From: Lacihabitans sp. CCS-44
GTDB lineage: Bacteria > Bacteroidota > Bacteroidia > Cytophagales > Spirosomataceae
Assembly: GCF_024343735.1 (NCBI RefSeq)
Contig: NZ_RJUE01000003.1
Span: 120,719-184,718, forward strand
DNA: 64,000 nt
Direction: 5' to 3'
Part shown: positions 52,434 through 60,327 of the stretch, in pieces
Layout: each line of letters starts with the position of its first letter
Numbering within the stretch: position 1 is the stretch's first letter
Notes under the pieces: generated by a model
Told to the model about the DNA's origin: nothing
Databases searched by the model: none
The model's input: only the letters and a program-made list of their open reading frames with translations
Position numbers and translations under genes: made by a program

Positions 52434-52823
52434 GATATCTGCTTGACACACACTTTAATTTGGACTTTAAACAGTCCTGAAAAATTATCCTCGCTTTCAA
52501 AAACACTCATTGAGGATGAAAAATATTCTTGTTTTGTTTCGAAGACCTCTTTATTTGAGATTGCAATAAAGAAAAATTTAGGCAAACTATACTTCTATAG
52601 TTCATTCGAAGATTTACAGAAAGAACTGTCCACTTTAAAAATCGAATTCCTTGAAATTGAATTAGGCCATTTAGAATTTTATTTAAGCTTACCTCAAATC
52701 CCAATCCACAAAGACCCATTCGATAGACTAATTATTTCCACCGCGGCAGTCGAAAACCTCAAAATAATTACCAAAGACGAAAAATTTAATCTGTATCAAG
52801 ATATCGTCGAAACTGTTTGGTAA
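52430..52823 (+). pseudogene. VapC-like PIN toxin, frameshifted
   Basis: Starting at the ATG overlapping the antitoxin stop, the frame reads MRYLLDTH, the normal PIN toxin beginning with catalytic Asp6, and then meets a stop after FNLDFKQS. From about 52452 a second frame continues the protein: TLIWTLNSPEKLSSLSKTLIEDEKYSCFVSKTSLFEIAIKKNLGKL to IPIHKDPFDRLIISTAAVE and TKDEKF. Joining them restores MRYLLDTHTLIW exactly. The break is in an AC dinucleotide run, four copies where five would be in frame. The 126-codon frame from TTG 52443 lacks the first catalytic Asp and is unlikely to act alone. Confidence 0.85.
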
Positions 52824-52870
52824 ATTTGCAAAGAAATGATAAATAACCGTTTCTTCATTTGAAACAAAAA

Positions 52871-52902
52871 AATCTTTGCGTCTTTGCGACTTAGCGGTTA
52901 AA
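52871..52902. repeat. half copy of the palindromic intergenic element
   Basis: ATCTTTGCGTCTTTGCGACT followed by TAGCGGTTAA matches the right half of the element at 3327-3420. The matching left half is missing. It lies immediately upstream of the amidase ATG at 52908, so it forms part of that gene's leader. Confidence 0.5.
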
Positions 52903-52907
52903 CAAAT

Positions 52908-53774
52908 ATGAAAAACATAAACATAGGCCTTATTCAGATGTCTTGCACTGGAAATGTGCAGGAAAACATATCAAAAACCATTATAAAAATCAGAGAAGCG
53001 GCCGCAAAAGGAGCCCAGATTATCTGTTTGCAAGAGTTGTTTTCGTCTCTTTATTTTTGTGATGTAGAAGATCATGAAAACTTTAAGCTTGGTGAGGCCA
53101 TTCCAGGTCCAACCACCGAAACCATGCAAATTGTGGCCAAAGAATTGGACGTAGTTCTCATAGTTTCACTTTTCGAAAAACGAGCTCAAGGATTGTATCA
53201 CAATACAGCAGCCATTATCGATGCCGATGGAAGTTATCTTGGAAAATACCGCAAAATGCATATTCCTGATGACCCAGGCTATTATGAGAAGTTTTATTTT
53301 ACGCCGGGCGACCTAGGTTATAAAGTTTGGGAAACCAAATTCGGGAAAATCGGGGTGTTGATTTGTTGGGATCAATGGTATCCTGAGGCCGCCCGTATTA
53401 CCTCACTGATGGGTGCGGATATTTTGTTTTACCCAACAGCCATTGGTTGGGATATGGACGAAAAAGACCCCGTTATCAATCAAGAACAATACGACGCTTG
53501 GCAAATCATCCAACGCTCTCATGCGGTTGCCAACGGTCTTTATGTGGTTTCCGTAAATAGAGTAGGCATTGAGGCCAATCAGAAATTCTGGGGAGGCTCA
53601 TTTATCGCTAATCCGCACGGAAGATTACTGTATTTGGCTTCTCATGAAAAAGAAGAGACACATGTGGAAACACTTGATCTGGAGAAAACAGAATATTATA
53701 GAACTACCTGGCCATATCTTCGAGACAGAAGAATAGATTCTTACGAGCCGATTCTGAAGAGGTTTATTGATTAA
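52908..53774 (+). CDS. aguB: N-carbamoylputrescine amidase-like nitrilase
   Basis: A 288-residue nitrilase-superfamily amidase. The catalytic triad is visible: Glu43 in CLQELFSSLYFC, Lys116 in KYRKMHIPDDPGYYEKFYFTPGD and Cys153 in GVLICWDQWYPEAARI. SSLYFC and DDPGYYEKFYFTPGD are features of the AguB branch, as are FYPTAIGWD and the C-terminal TWPYLRDRRIDSYEPILKR. AguB cleaves N-carbamoylputrescine to putrescine in the agmatine route. The usual partner, agmatine deiminase (aguA), is not in this window. Confidence 0.9.
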   Translation: MKNINIGLIQMSCTGNVQENISKTIIKIREAAAKGAQIICLQELFSSLYFCDVEDHENFKLGEAIPGPTTETMQIVAKELDVVLIVSLFEKRAQGLYHNTAAIIDADGSYLGKYRKMHIPDDPGYYEKFYFTPGDLGYKVWETKFGKIGVLICWDQWYPEAARITSLMGADILFYPTAIGWDMDEKDPVINQEQYDAWQIIQRSHAVANGLYVVSVNRVGIEANQKFWGGSFIANPHGRLLYLASHEKEETHVETLDLEKTEYYRTTWPYLRDRRIDSYEPILKRFID

Positions 53775-53785
53775 GATTAAAAAAA

Positions 53786-53812
53786 TACAATTAGCTTTTA
53801 GGCTAATTGTAT
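53786..53812. terminator. terminator between convergent genes
   Basis: ATACAATTAGC and GCTAATTGTAT form a perfect 11-bp stem around TTTTAG, with an A-run on the left and TCTT on the right. It separates aguB from the leftward NfeD gene and can work in both directions. Confidence 0.75.
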
Positions 53813-53838
53813 TCTTCCCAAAAAGAATGAGAATGTTT

Positions 53839-54270
53839 TCAAACCTCCTCCACTATCAGCTTTATACCGTCTATCTTTTTTATTAGCACCTTCGTTCCCT
53901 CTTCAATCGACTTACCATCAGCCTGATAGGCAATCCAATCAGAACCTCTGTAAAAGACTTTTCCTTCTCCATTGGTAGGAATTTCTTTGGAAACCTTGGC
54001 ATACTCGTCGATGATTTCTTTAAACTCCGAGCTATTTTTTGTAAAAAGCTCTAGTATTCTTTTCCTAAAAAACAATAAGCTGACAATCGAACTCAAAGCA
54101 AAAATGATAACTTGAGTAGGCAGTTCTTCTGCCAAGCCCAAATACACAAACAAGGCAGTGACCAATGCTCCTATTCCAAAAAATATAGCGTAAAATGAAG
54201 TGGTAAAAATTTCTAAAATGAGCAGTACTACTCCTATTATTACCCAAATATTTATACCTGAAATTTCCAT
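53839..54270 (-). CDS. short NfeD-family membrane protein
   Basis: A 143-residue protein. A membrane region of three short spans (INIWVIIGVVLLILEIFTTSFYAIFFGIGALVTALFVYLGL and VIIFALSSIVSLLFF) is followed by an OB-like soluble domain (GEGKVFYRGSDWIAYQADGKSIEEGTKVLIKKIDGIKLIVEEV). This is the short NfeD1b form without a protease domain. It is encoded directly after an SPFH protein (1 nt gap), the standard pair that together organises membrane microdomains or quality control. Confidence 0.88.
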   Translation of the reverse strand: MEISGINIWVIIGVVLLILEIFTTSFYAIFFGIGALVTALFVYLGLAEELPTQVIIFALSSIVSLLFFRKRILELFTKNSSEFKEIIDEYAKVSKEIPTNGEGKVFYRGSDWIAYQADGKSIEEGTKVLIKKIDGIKLIVEEV

Positions 54271-54271
54271 T

Positions 54272-55183
54272 TTATTTGGTATTTTCTTGTTTGATTACAT
54301 TCATGGCAGTCGCAATAATGCTCGAAACATCGGCCAAATTTGAAGGCAATATCATTGTATTGGTAGTTTTGGCCAATTTACCAAACTGCTCAATATAGTT
54401 TTCTGCCACTTTCAGCTGCACCGCCTGCATACCACCTTTAGCTTGGATAGATTCCGCCACCAACCTGATGGAATCTGCCGTAGCTTCTGCAACGGCTCTG
54501 ATGGCATTCGCTTCACCTTCGGCCTTGTTTTTTTGCTGCTGCATTTGAGCCTCAGACTCCAAAACGACTCTTTCTCTTTCGCCTTGAGCTACGTTTATGG
54601 CAAACTGTTTTTTACCTTCCGATTCCAAAATAACCGAACGTTTCTCTCTCTCCGCCTGCATTTGCTTCTCCATCGCTTGAAGAACAGTAGTTGGAGGCGA
54701 AATATTCTTAATTTCATAACGAAGCACTTTTACTCCCCAACCTATCGCTGCCTCATCTATGGCCGCCACCACAGCAAGATTTATGACCATTCTTTCAACA
54801 AAAGTTTTGTCTAAATCTATCTTACCTATTTCGCTACGCATGGTAGTTTGGGCCAACTGTGTTACTGCAAAAACGTAATCATTGATACCGTATGAGGCCT
54901 TTTGAGGATCTACAACTTGGAGGAATATAACGCCGTCTACACGCACCTGCACGTTGTCACGGGTGATACAAATCTGCTCGTGAATGTCGTAGGCTTGTTC
55001 TTTCAAACTATGCTTGTAGGCAATTCTATCAAAAAAAGGAATGATAAAATTGATACCCGGCTGAAGAATTCCGTTATACTTACCGAGCCTTTCGGCAATG
55101 TAAGCATTTTGCTGCGGCACAACTTTGACGGCCATCATAATGACTACCACAATCAATAACGTAATGGCAATAAGTGAATACAT
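54272..55183 (-). CDS. SPFH/band-7 (stomatin-like) membrane protein
   Basis: A 303-residue protein with one N-terminal span (LIAITLLIVVVIMMAVKVVP). The SPFH domain then has QQNAYIAERLGKYNGILQPGINFIIPFFDRIAYKHSLKEQAYDI, SYGINDYVFAVTQLAQTTMRSEIGKIDLDKTFVERM and VLRYEIKNISPPTTVLQAMEKQMQAEREKRSVILESEGKKQ. An Ala/Glu-rich coiled coil follows. This matches stomatin-like p-type (QmcA/HflK-related) proteins, which assemble into membrane rings. It pairs with the NfeD gene 1 nt downstream. Confidence 0.9.
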   Translation of the reverse strand: MYSLIAITLLIVVVIMMAVKVVPQQNAYIAERLGKYNGILQPGINFIIPFFDRIAYKHSLKEQAYDIHEQICITRDNVQVRVDGVIFLQVVDPQKASYGINDYVFAVTQLAQTTMRSEIGKIDLDKTFVERMVINLAVVAAIDEAAIGWGVKVLRYEIKNISPPTTVLQAMEKQMQAEREKRSVILESEGKKQFAINVAQGERERVVLESEAQMQQQKNKAEGEANAIRAVAEATADSIRLVAESIQAKGGMQAVQLKVAENYIEQFGKLAKTTNTMILPSNLADVSSIIATAMNVIKQENTK

Positions 55184-55356
55184 AATTTCTTGGTTTTAAA
55201 GTTTAGATACTAAAAGTAATGGGTCAAAATTAATTACAAGAATGTTTCCTGAAATATAATTCGGATGAACCAAGGCGGAATTTATGAGATTGGATACAGG
55301 CAAGGACAAACGGTAATTGATATATTCAAGATAAAATATAAATATACAAGGCTAAG

Positions 55357-55388
55357 TTTAAGTATATCAGTGGTTTAAATTACCTTTG
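55357..55388 (+). promoter_or_regulatory. promoter of the pseudouridine synthase gene
   Basis: TACCTTTG at 55381-55388 is a strict -7 box and TTTA at 55357-55360 is an imperfect -33 box with a 20-nt spacer. The ATG at 55421 follows 33 nt later. Confidence 0.5.
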
Positions 55389-55420
55389 TACAAAATTACA
55401 GTAGTGATATTGCAACATAC

Positions 55421-56983
55421 ATGAGAAAAAGAATAACAGAAGGTCGCAGTAGCGACAGAGATTCGAGCAAAAGCTCGTTTGGCAGACCAGATTTCAAGAG
55501 AAAAGAAGGTGGTTTTAGCCCAGAAAAAAGAAGTTTTGATAAGCCATTTGCTAAAAAAGATGGATTTTCGAAACCCTCAAGTGGAAATGATAAATTCCCC
55601 AAAAGAGAATTTAAACCCAATACTTACGGAAAGCCAGAAGGTGGAAACGACAGATTTCCAAAGAAAGAATTCAAGCCAAATACTTATGGCAAGCCTGAAG
55701 GCGGCAATGACAGATTCCCTAAAAGAGACTTCAAGTCAAGTACTTACGGAAAACCAGAAGGTCCTTCAGAAAGATTTACTAAAAGAGACGTTGAAAACCT
55801 AGGAAGCAGATTTCCTGACCGCAACGCTCCAAGAAAAGATGCCAGACCAGACACTGGACGTTCGACGGATAGATTCCCAAAGAAAGAATTTAAACCCAAT
55901 ACTTACGGCAAACCTAATGCAGGTTCTACAGAAAGTAGATTTCCTCGCAAAGACGACCGTTTCCCAAGAACAGAAAACCGTTCAGAGGGTTTTCCAAAAA
56001 GGGAATTTGGCGGTAGAAGCGAAAGATCAGAAGGTGGCTACAAACCAAGAGAAGACAACAGAGGTGGTTTTGAAAACAGAAATGAAAGACCGAATTTCGA
56101 AAGAAAGGCATTTGAAAGAAAAGAAAACACCTCAAAACCTGAAATTAGCAAGTCAAACTACGGCAATAACAAAAATGCAAAGCAGGCGATTCGTCCAAAT
56201 TATGAAGAGGACGCACTAAAAAGTAAACTTCCTCCAAAAGTAAGAACGAAAGTAGAAAGTAGTGAGACTTTTACGCCGACTATCCGTCTGAATAGATACT
56301 TGGCCAATGCTGGACTTTGTTCAAGAAGAGACGCAGATGAGTTTATAGCAAGTGGACAAATAACTGTAAATGGTGAGGTAATAACAGAAATGGGCTACCA
56401 AGTACAAGCCACTGACGTTGTAAAATATGGCAGAAAAATATTGAACAGGGAGAAGTTGGTTTATGTCTTATTGAACAAACCAAAGGATTTCTTGACTACC
56501 ACAGATGATCCTGAAGGGCGTAAAACAGTTATGGATTTGGTACAAAAGGCTTGTCCTGAGCGTATTTACCCAGTTGGTAGATTAGATAGAGCCACCACCG
56601 GTCTTCTGCTAATGACTAACGATGGCGAACTGGCCGAGAAACTTTCTCACCCATCTAACGCCATGAGGAAGATTTATCAAGCAGAGCTAGATAAGAAAAT
56701 TGAGCAAGAAGATTTTGACAAGATTTTGGAGGGGGTAGAATTGGAAGACGGAATAATAAAGGCTGACGACCTATCTGTAATAACTCCTGACCGACAAGTA
56801 GTTGGTATAGAAATACATAGTGGCAAAAACAGGATTGTGAGAAGGATTTTTGAGCATTTGGGATACGAGGTAACCAAATTGGACAGAACAACTTATGCCG
56901 GTCTAACCAAAAAGGACCTACCTAGGGGAAACTGGAGATTCCTTACTGAAAAAGAGGTCATTAGATTGAAGTATTTAATTTGA
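55421..56983 (+). CDS. RsuA/RluB-family pseudouridine synthase with a long repetitive N-terminus
   Basis: A 520-residue protein. Residues 1 to about 285 are low-complexity, rich in Lys, Arg, Asp, Phe, Pro and Gly. They are built from about 20-residue units of the type FPK-(K/R)-(E/D)-FKPNTYGKPEGGNDR (first units at 59-118, further degenerate units to about 270). The enzyme begins at about 287. The S4 RNA-binding domain is IRLNRYLANAGLCSRRDADEFIASGQITVNG. The catalytic domain has VGRLDRATTGLLLMTNDG with Asp389 and IHSGKNRIVRRIFEHLGYEV. It modifies uridine in 23S or 16S rRNA. The tail is probably disordered and RNA-binding; its length is unusual. Confidence 0.9.
   Translation: MRKRITEGRSSDRDSSKSSFGRPDFKRKEGGFSPEKRSFDKPFAKKDGFSKPSSGNDKFPKREFKPNTYGKPEGGNDRFPKKEFKPNTYGKPEGGNDRFPKRDFKSSTYGKPEGPSERFTKRDVENLGSRFPDRNAPRKDARPDTGRSTDRFPKKEFKPNTYGKPNAGSTESRFPRKDDRFPRTENRSEGFPKREFGGRSERSEGGYKPREDNRGGFENRNERPNFERKAFERKENTSKPEISKSNYGNNKNAKQAIRPNYEEDALKSKLPPKVRTKVESSETFTPTIRLNRYLANAGLCSRRDADEFIASGQITVNGEVITEMGYQVQATDVVKYGRKILNREKLVYVLLNKPKDFLTTTDDPEGRKTVMDLVQKACPERIYPVGRLDRATTGLLLMTNDGELAEKLSHPSNAMRKIYQAELDKKIEQEDFDKILEGVELEDGIIKADDLSVITPDRQVVGIEIHSGKNRIVRRIFEHLGYEVTKLDRTTYAGLTKKDLPRGNWRFLTEKEVIRLKYLI
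55595..55790 (+). repeat. 60-bp coding tandem repeat in the pseudouridine synthase gene
   Basis: Three consecutive units of 60 bp encode FPKREFKPNTYGKPEGGNDR-like blocks at residues 59-118. The third has drifted (KSSTYGKPEG) and a further unit recurs at about 55875-55940. In-phase length keeps the frame open when units are gained or lost. Confidence 0.8.
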
Positions 56984-56998
56984 TTTTAATTAAATTTG
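56966..56998 (+). promoter_or_regulatory. promoter of the alanine-rich protein gene
   Basis: TAAATTTG at 56991-56998 is a strict -7 box. TTG at 56966-56968 lies 22 nt upstream. The ATG at 57029 follows 31 nt later. The promoter starts inside the end of the preceding gene. Confidence 0.5.
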
Positions 56999-57028
56999 TA
57001 AAAAAATAAACAGTAAACTAAAATAATA

Positions 57029-57577
57029 ATGGAAGAGAATAAGAAAGATATTATGGATCAAGCAGGTGATATGGCTGCTAAAGCTAAAGAAGTAGCAACT
57101 GAAAAATTAGCCGATGTAAAAGAAGAGGCGGCTGAGGCGGTGGCTAATCTGAAAGAAGAGGCGACTGAGAAATTGGCGGAAGCTAAAGAAAAAATGACGG
57201 AATTGGCTGGTGAAGCTACTGAAGCATTTAATACTGCCAAAGAAAAAGTGAGTGAAATGATAGACACAGACAAAATAAAAGCGGAGGCAGCTGAGAAATT
57301 GGCAGATGCAAAAGCAGTGGCTGGAAACATCGCTGGAGAAGCTACAGAAGCCTTCAATACTGCAAAAGCTAAAGTTACTGAGTTTGTAAATGCTGAAAGT
57401 GTTGCAGAATTTAAAAACGAAGCTGCCGAGAAGCTAGGAGATTTGAAGGAAGATGCAGAAGAAGCTCTTAACAAAGCAAAAGATAAAGCAAACGAATTGG
57501 CAGGAGAAGCTGAAGAAGCCGTAACACAAGTTGCAGCTAAAGCAAAAGGTTTCTTTGCAAGACTTTTCGGAAAGTAA
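57029..57577 (+). CDS. alanine-rich amphipathic helical-repeat protein, LEA-like
   Basis: A 182-residue protein made almost entirely of Ala, Glu, Lys and Asp, with no Cys or Trp. Repeated 11-residue-type units (EEATEKLAEAKEKM, EAAEKLADAKAV, GEATEAFNTAKEKV and GEATEAFNTAKAKV) form one long amphipathic helix or coiled coil. Only the last residues (AKGFFARLFGK) are hydrophobic, possibly a membrane or protein contact. The pattern is like that of late-embryogenesis-abundant and apolipoprotein-type helices, known for stress and desiccation protection. No export signal is seen. Function is inferred from composition only. Confidence 0.75.
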   Translation: MEENKKDIMDQAGDMAAKAKEVATEKLADVKEEAAEAVANLKEEATEKLAEAKEKMTELAGEATEAFNTAKEKVSEMIDTDKIKAEAAEKLADAKAVAGNIAGEATEAFNTAKAKVTEFVNAESVAEFKNEAAEKLGDLKEDAEEALNKAKDKANELAGEAEEAVTQVAAKAKGFFARLFGK

Positions 57578-57584
57578 TAAAATT

Positions 57585-57612
57585 AAAACCCAATCCAACG
57601 ATTGGGTTTTTA
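57585..57612 (+). terminator. terminator after the alanine-rich gene
   Basis: AAAACCCAATC and GATTGGGTTTT form a perfect 11-bp stem around CAAC, followed by TAAT. It starts seven bases after the stop codon. Confidence 0.85.
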
Positions 57613-57717
57613 ATCGATTATTATTTTCATTTATTTCTGAAATTATATTTTATTCAAAATGTCCTATTATTTTTATTTTATCAATAATAATATTTATTTC
57701 AGAATATAAAATCATAA

Positions 57718-57750
57718 AAAAACCTCCAAAGCTCTAGCTAAGGAGGTTTA
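57718..57750 (-). terminator. terminator of the sorting-tail protein gene
   Basis: AAACCTCC (57720-57727) and GGAGGTTT (57742-57749) pair over 8 positions. Read leftward, the stem is followed by a T-rich run. It lies 17 bp past the stop of the leftward gene. The stretch 57613-57717 before it is AT-rich with nothing recognised. Confidence 0.7.
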
Positions 57751-57766
57751 CGAATTATAACAACAA

Positions 57767-58525
57767 TCAGTCAATCTTCACTTTTCTACTTATACCGTCT
57801 TCTCCTTGTGACACAATCACGAAATAAGTACCTTTGGCACCTTTTCCAAGTTTGATTTGCCCCACGTATTCGCCTTCGAAATTCTTCGCCTCCTCTTTAG
57901 CTTTTACGTTGCCTTGCAGGTCTAGCACAGTGATATTCACATCACCTGCTTTTGGAGCAAAAAATCTAATATTCAGCACATTAGTCTCAGGTTTATTTGT
58001 AAAAACATCTACAGTTCTGATAGTAGCAGGATTCATAACTTTCTTCATTCTATCATCAAACACTTCAGAATCAAACGTTCTGAATCGATAAGGAATATCT
58101 GCAATATTGTCCGACAATCTATCCATCTCAAAATGAAACTCTTGCATTTTTCCTTTTGGAAAAACCTTCATTTTGCCAGAATGTCTCCCAGCTAAGCCTT
58201 CTCCATCTTCTGACCATTCAAAGTCTCCGTCTTCATCGCCTTTAATTATAACCTTCACATGTTTTTCACCACCTTTTTGGTTCACTATTACCGTGTCCAG
58301 TTGCTCGTCAAGTATCATCACGTTAGAATCTCCGTTTTTCACGTCAATTTCTTTCTCTGTAATTTCTACCTTTCCGTTTACATTTTTTTCTATTCTGATT
58401 CTCTTTTTCCCTGGGGTGTCAGAATTCATCACCTCTGTTTTAATTTCTTTTCTTACTTCTTTGTTTTGGGCTGTTGCTCCCAAAAACATCAGGGCAGCAA
58501 AACCCATCATTATTACTTTTTTCAT
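57767..58525 (-). CDS. secreted protein with a type IX sorting-tail-like C-terminus
   Basis: A 252-residue protein with signal peptide VIMMGFAALMFLGATAQ. A charged, Asp/Glu/Lys-rich middle follows (GDEDGDFEWSEDGEG and others). The last 90 residues have the 'type A' C-terminal secretion pattern of Bacteroidota: VDVFTNKPETNVLNIRFFAPKAGDVNITVLDLQGNVKAKEEAKNF, then GTYFVIVSQGEDGISRKVKID. The final basic KV-x-(I/V)-D ending is typical. Such tails route proteins through the type IX secretion system, whose PorE-like anchor is encoded at 22939. The function of the middle region is unknown. Confidence 0.75.
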   Translation of the reverse strand: MKKVIMMGFAALMFLGATAQNKEVRKEIKTEVMNSDTPGKKRIRIEKNVNGKVEITEKEIDVKNGDSNVMILDEQLDTVIVNQKGGEKHVKVIIKGDEDGDFEWSEDGEGLAGRHSGKMKVFPKGKMQEFHFEMDRLSDNIADIPYRFRTFDSEVFDDRMKKVMNPATIRTVDVFTNKPETNVLNIRFFAPKAGDVNITVLDLQGNVKAKEEAKNFEGEYVGQIKLGKGAKGTYFVIVSQGEDGISRKVKID

Positions 58526-58732
58526 AAATTATTATTTTTTAATATCAATAGACAAAATATTTTTACGAAGGTTGCACATAAATTTAATTTGAGAATTACA
58601 TTTAGTCTTAAAAAAAGTTAAATCCGATTTCAAACGATTTTGAATAAAGCCCAAGTATGAATGTCAGACTTAACAGGCTGGAATTTGTATTACAGGCTAC
58701 TCTGTGAAAGAAATGAATAAATTAAGTAAAAA
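58526..58732. other. AT-rich gap, nothing recognised
   Basis: 207 bp between a leftward and a rightward gene. It presumably holds both promoters, but no strict TAnnTTTG box, hairpin or repeat is visible. Confidence 0.25.
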
Positions 58733-59026
58733 ATGGTGATTAGAATAGTAAAAATGACCTTCAAACTAGAAAAAATTGAAGATTTCTTAAGTTTTTTAGA
58801 AGAAAACAAGCACAAAATAAGGAACTTTCCAGGGTGTTTGATGGTAGAAATACTTCAAGAAATAGGCCAACCCAATGTCATTATGACGCACAGCCATTGG
58901 GAATCTGAACAAGACCTCGAAAATTATAGAAATTCTGAATTATTCAATTTTGTTTGGAGCAATACAAAAATCCATTTTGAAGATAAACCAGAAGCCTATT
59001 CTATGTTATCTTTGGATAAACTTTAA
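58733..59026 (+). CDS. ABM-domain protein, putative quinol monooxygenase
   Basis: A 97-residue protein with a single antibiotic-biosynthesis-monooxygenase (dimeric alpha-beta barrel) domain. VIRIVKMTFKLEKIEDFLSFLEENKHKIRNFPGCLMVEIL is the usual first half ('F-x-x-x-L-x-x-x-x-x-x-I-R-x-F-x-G-C'). PNVIMTHSHWESEQDLENYRNSELFNFVWSNTK is the second half. Such proteins act as cofactor-free oxygenases or haem/quinone-binding proteins. It is 42 nt ahead of a small secreted protein gene. Substrate unknown. Confidence 0.75.
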   Translation: MVIRIVKMTFKLEKIEDFLSFLEENKHKIRNFPGCLMVEILQEIGQPNVIMTHSHWESEQDLENYRNSELFNFVWSNTKIHFEDKPEAYSMLSLDKL

Positions 59027-59068
59027 CGAATTTCTATTCGTTAGAACAGTATAAAAATCATCATTAAC

Positions 59069-59263
59069 ATGAAATACAGCATCCTTCTATCTGTTTTCTT
59101 ATTTTTCAGTCTTGACTCCATGGCCTCAGTCCTTAATTATAAAACACAAACCGAGGAATTTGATGGTCGAAAAAGAAAAAAAGACGGGTCTTACAAAAAA
59201 AAGAACCACACTTTGAAAAAACTAATTCAAGGTAAAAGGTACTGCGATTGCCCTAAACACTGA
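59069..59263 (+). CDS. small secreted basic protein
   Basis: A 64-residue protein. A signal peptide (ILLSVFLFFSLDSMAS) is followed by a mature part of about 43 residues that is strongly basic: EFDGRKRKKDGSYKKKNHTLKKLIQGKRYCDCPKH. The Cys-Asp-Cys-Pro-Lys-His end could bind a metal. I recognise no characterised family. It is 5 nt upstream of the hydrolase gene. Confidence 0.5.
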   Translation: MKYSILLSVFLFFSLDSMASVLNYKTQTEEFDGRKRKKDGSYKKKNHTLKKLIQGKRYCDCPKH

Positions 59264-59268
59264 ATTAA

Positions 59269-60318
59269 ATGAAAAAATACTTATCAATTTTTATTATACT
59301 TGCATTTTTTATAAATGCTCACAGCCAAGGTTTTACAGAAAAAGAAGTTGAATTTTGGGACTTGACGGAAAGCTTCAAACTTAGCGGCACACTGACCACA
59401 CCTAATGGACTCAGCAAATTTCCAGTGGCAGTTCTTATCAGTGGATCTGGACAGACGGATAGAGATGCAACCATAGGAAAACATAAACTTTTCAAATCTC
59501 TTGCAGAATATTTGAGTAATAACGGCATAGGCGTTTTGAGATATGATGACAGGGGCGGCTATAAATCTGGTGGACCAAAGACTTCTAAAAGTACTACACA
59601 AGAGCTTGCTCTGGATGCTCAGGCAGCTGTAAATTATTTAAAAACCAAGTTGAAATTCAAAAAAATTGGCATTATAGGCCACAGCGAGGGTGGAGGATTA
59701 GCCCCTTTGGTGGCTTCAAAAGTAAAAAAAACGGCTTTTGTTGTTTCTTTGGCAGGACCAGCACTTTCGGGCAAAAAAGTATTAATCAGGCAAAACATAG
59801 ACATTTATGAGAATATGGGTGTTCCGAAAGAGCATGTTGAACATTTTATAGTTAGTTTTTTTGAACCCATGCTTTCAGAGGTAGTTAAGAATGTAGATAG
59901 TACACAGAAAGCACAAACGATCGACCAATTAGCCGCAAAATATAAGGATCAATACAAAGGTGAAAGTTTTGTATTAGGTGTTACAGCAAGCAACACCCCC
60001 ATTTTAATGAAGCAACTAAATAGCAAATGGTACATCAGTTTTCTACAATATGACCCAATCAGCTATTGGGCCAAATTAAAATGTCCAACATTGGCTCTCA
60101 ATGGAAGCCTAGATCAGCAAGTGGAAGTAAACTCCAACCTTTCGGCAATTGAAAACTTGAAAAATAAGCACATAAAAACTCAAATTTTGCACATGCACAA
60201 TCACCTTTTTCAGGTGGCCAAAACAGGTGGCCTTCAAGAATACTTTCAGCTAAAAGATGGTATTTCAGATCAAACTCTCACCACTATTAAAGAGTATATC
60301 TTGAACCTAAAACTCTGA
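59269..60318 (+). CDS. secreted alpha/beta hydrolase
   Basis: A 349-residue protein with signal peptide KKYLSIFIILAFFINAHSQ. The alpha/beta-hydrolase core has VAVLISGSGQTDRDATIGKHKLFKSLAEYL (oxyanion region), RYDDRGGYKSGGP, nucleophile Ser139 in GHSEGGGLAP and CPTLALNGSLDQQVEVNSNL with a candidate acid Asp. HNHLFQ supplies the likely catalytic His. The 'SGSGxxDRD' phrase is shared with S9-like acyl-aminoacyl and lipase relatives in Bacteroidota. Probable substrates are esters or peptides in the periplasm. It is 9 nt ahead of the M1 peptidase gene. Confidence 0.82.
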   Translation: MKKYLSIFIILAFFINAHSQGFTEKEVEFWDLTESFKLSGTLTTPNGLSKFPVAVLISGSGQTDRDATIGKHKLFKSLAEYLSNNGIGVLRYDDRGGYKSGGPKTSKSTTQELALDAQAAVNYLKTKLKFKKIGIIGHSEGGGLAPLVASKVKKTAFVVSLAGPALSGKKVLIRQNIDIYENMGVPKEHVEHFIVSFFEPMLSEVVKNVDSTQKAQTIDQLAAKYKDQYKGESFVLGVTASNTPILMKQLNSKWYISFLQYDPISYWAKLKCPTLALNGSLDQQVEVNSNLSAIENLKNKHIKTQILHMHNHLFQVAKTGGLQEYFQLKDGISDQTLTTIKEYILNLKL

Positions 60319-60327
60319 CAAAAAACT

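Noticed and set aside
52443..52823. 126-codon frame starting at TTG as an intact VapC toxin
   Set aside because: It lacks the N-terminal MRYLLD with catalytic Asp. The true start overlaps the antitoxin stop in another frame, so a frameshifted gene explains the sequence better.
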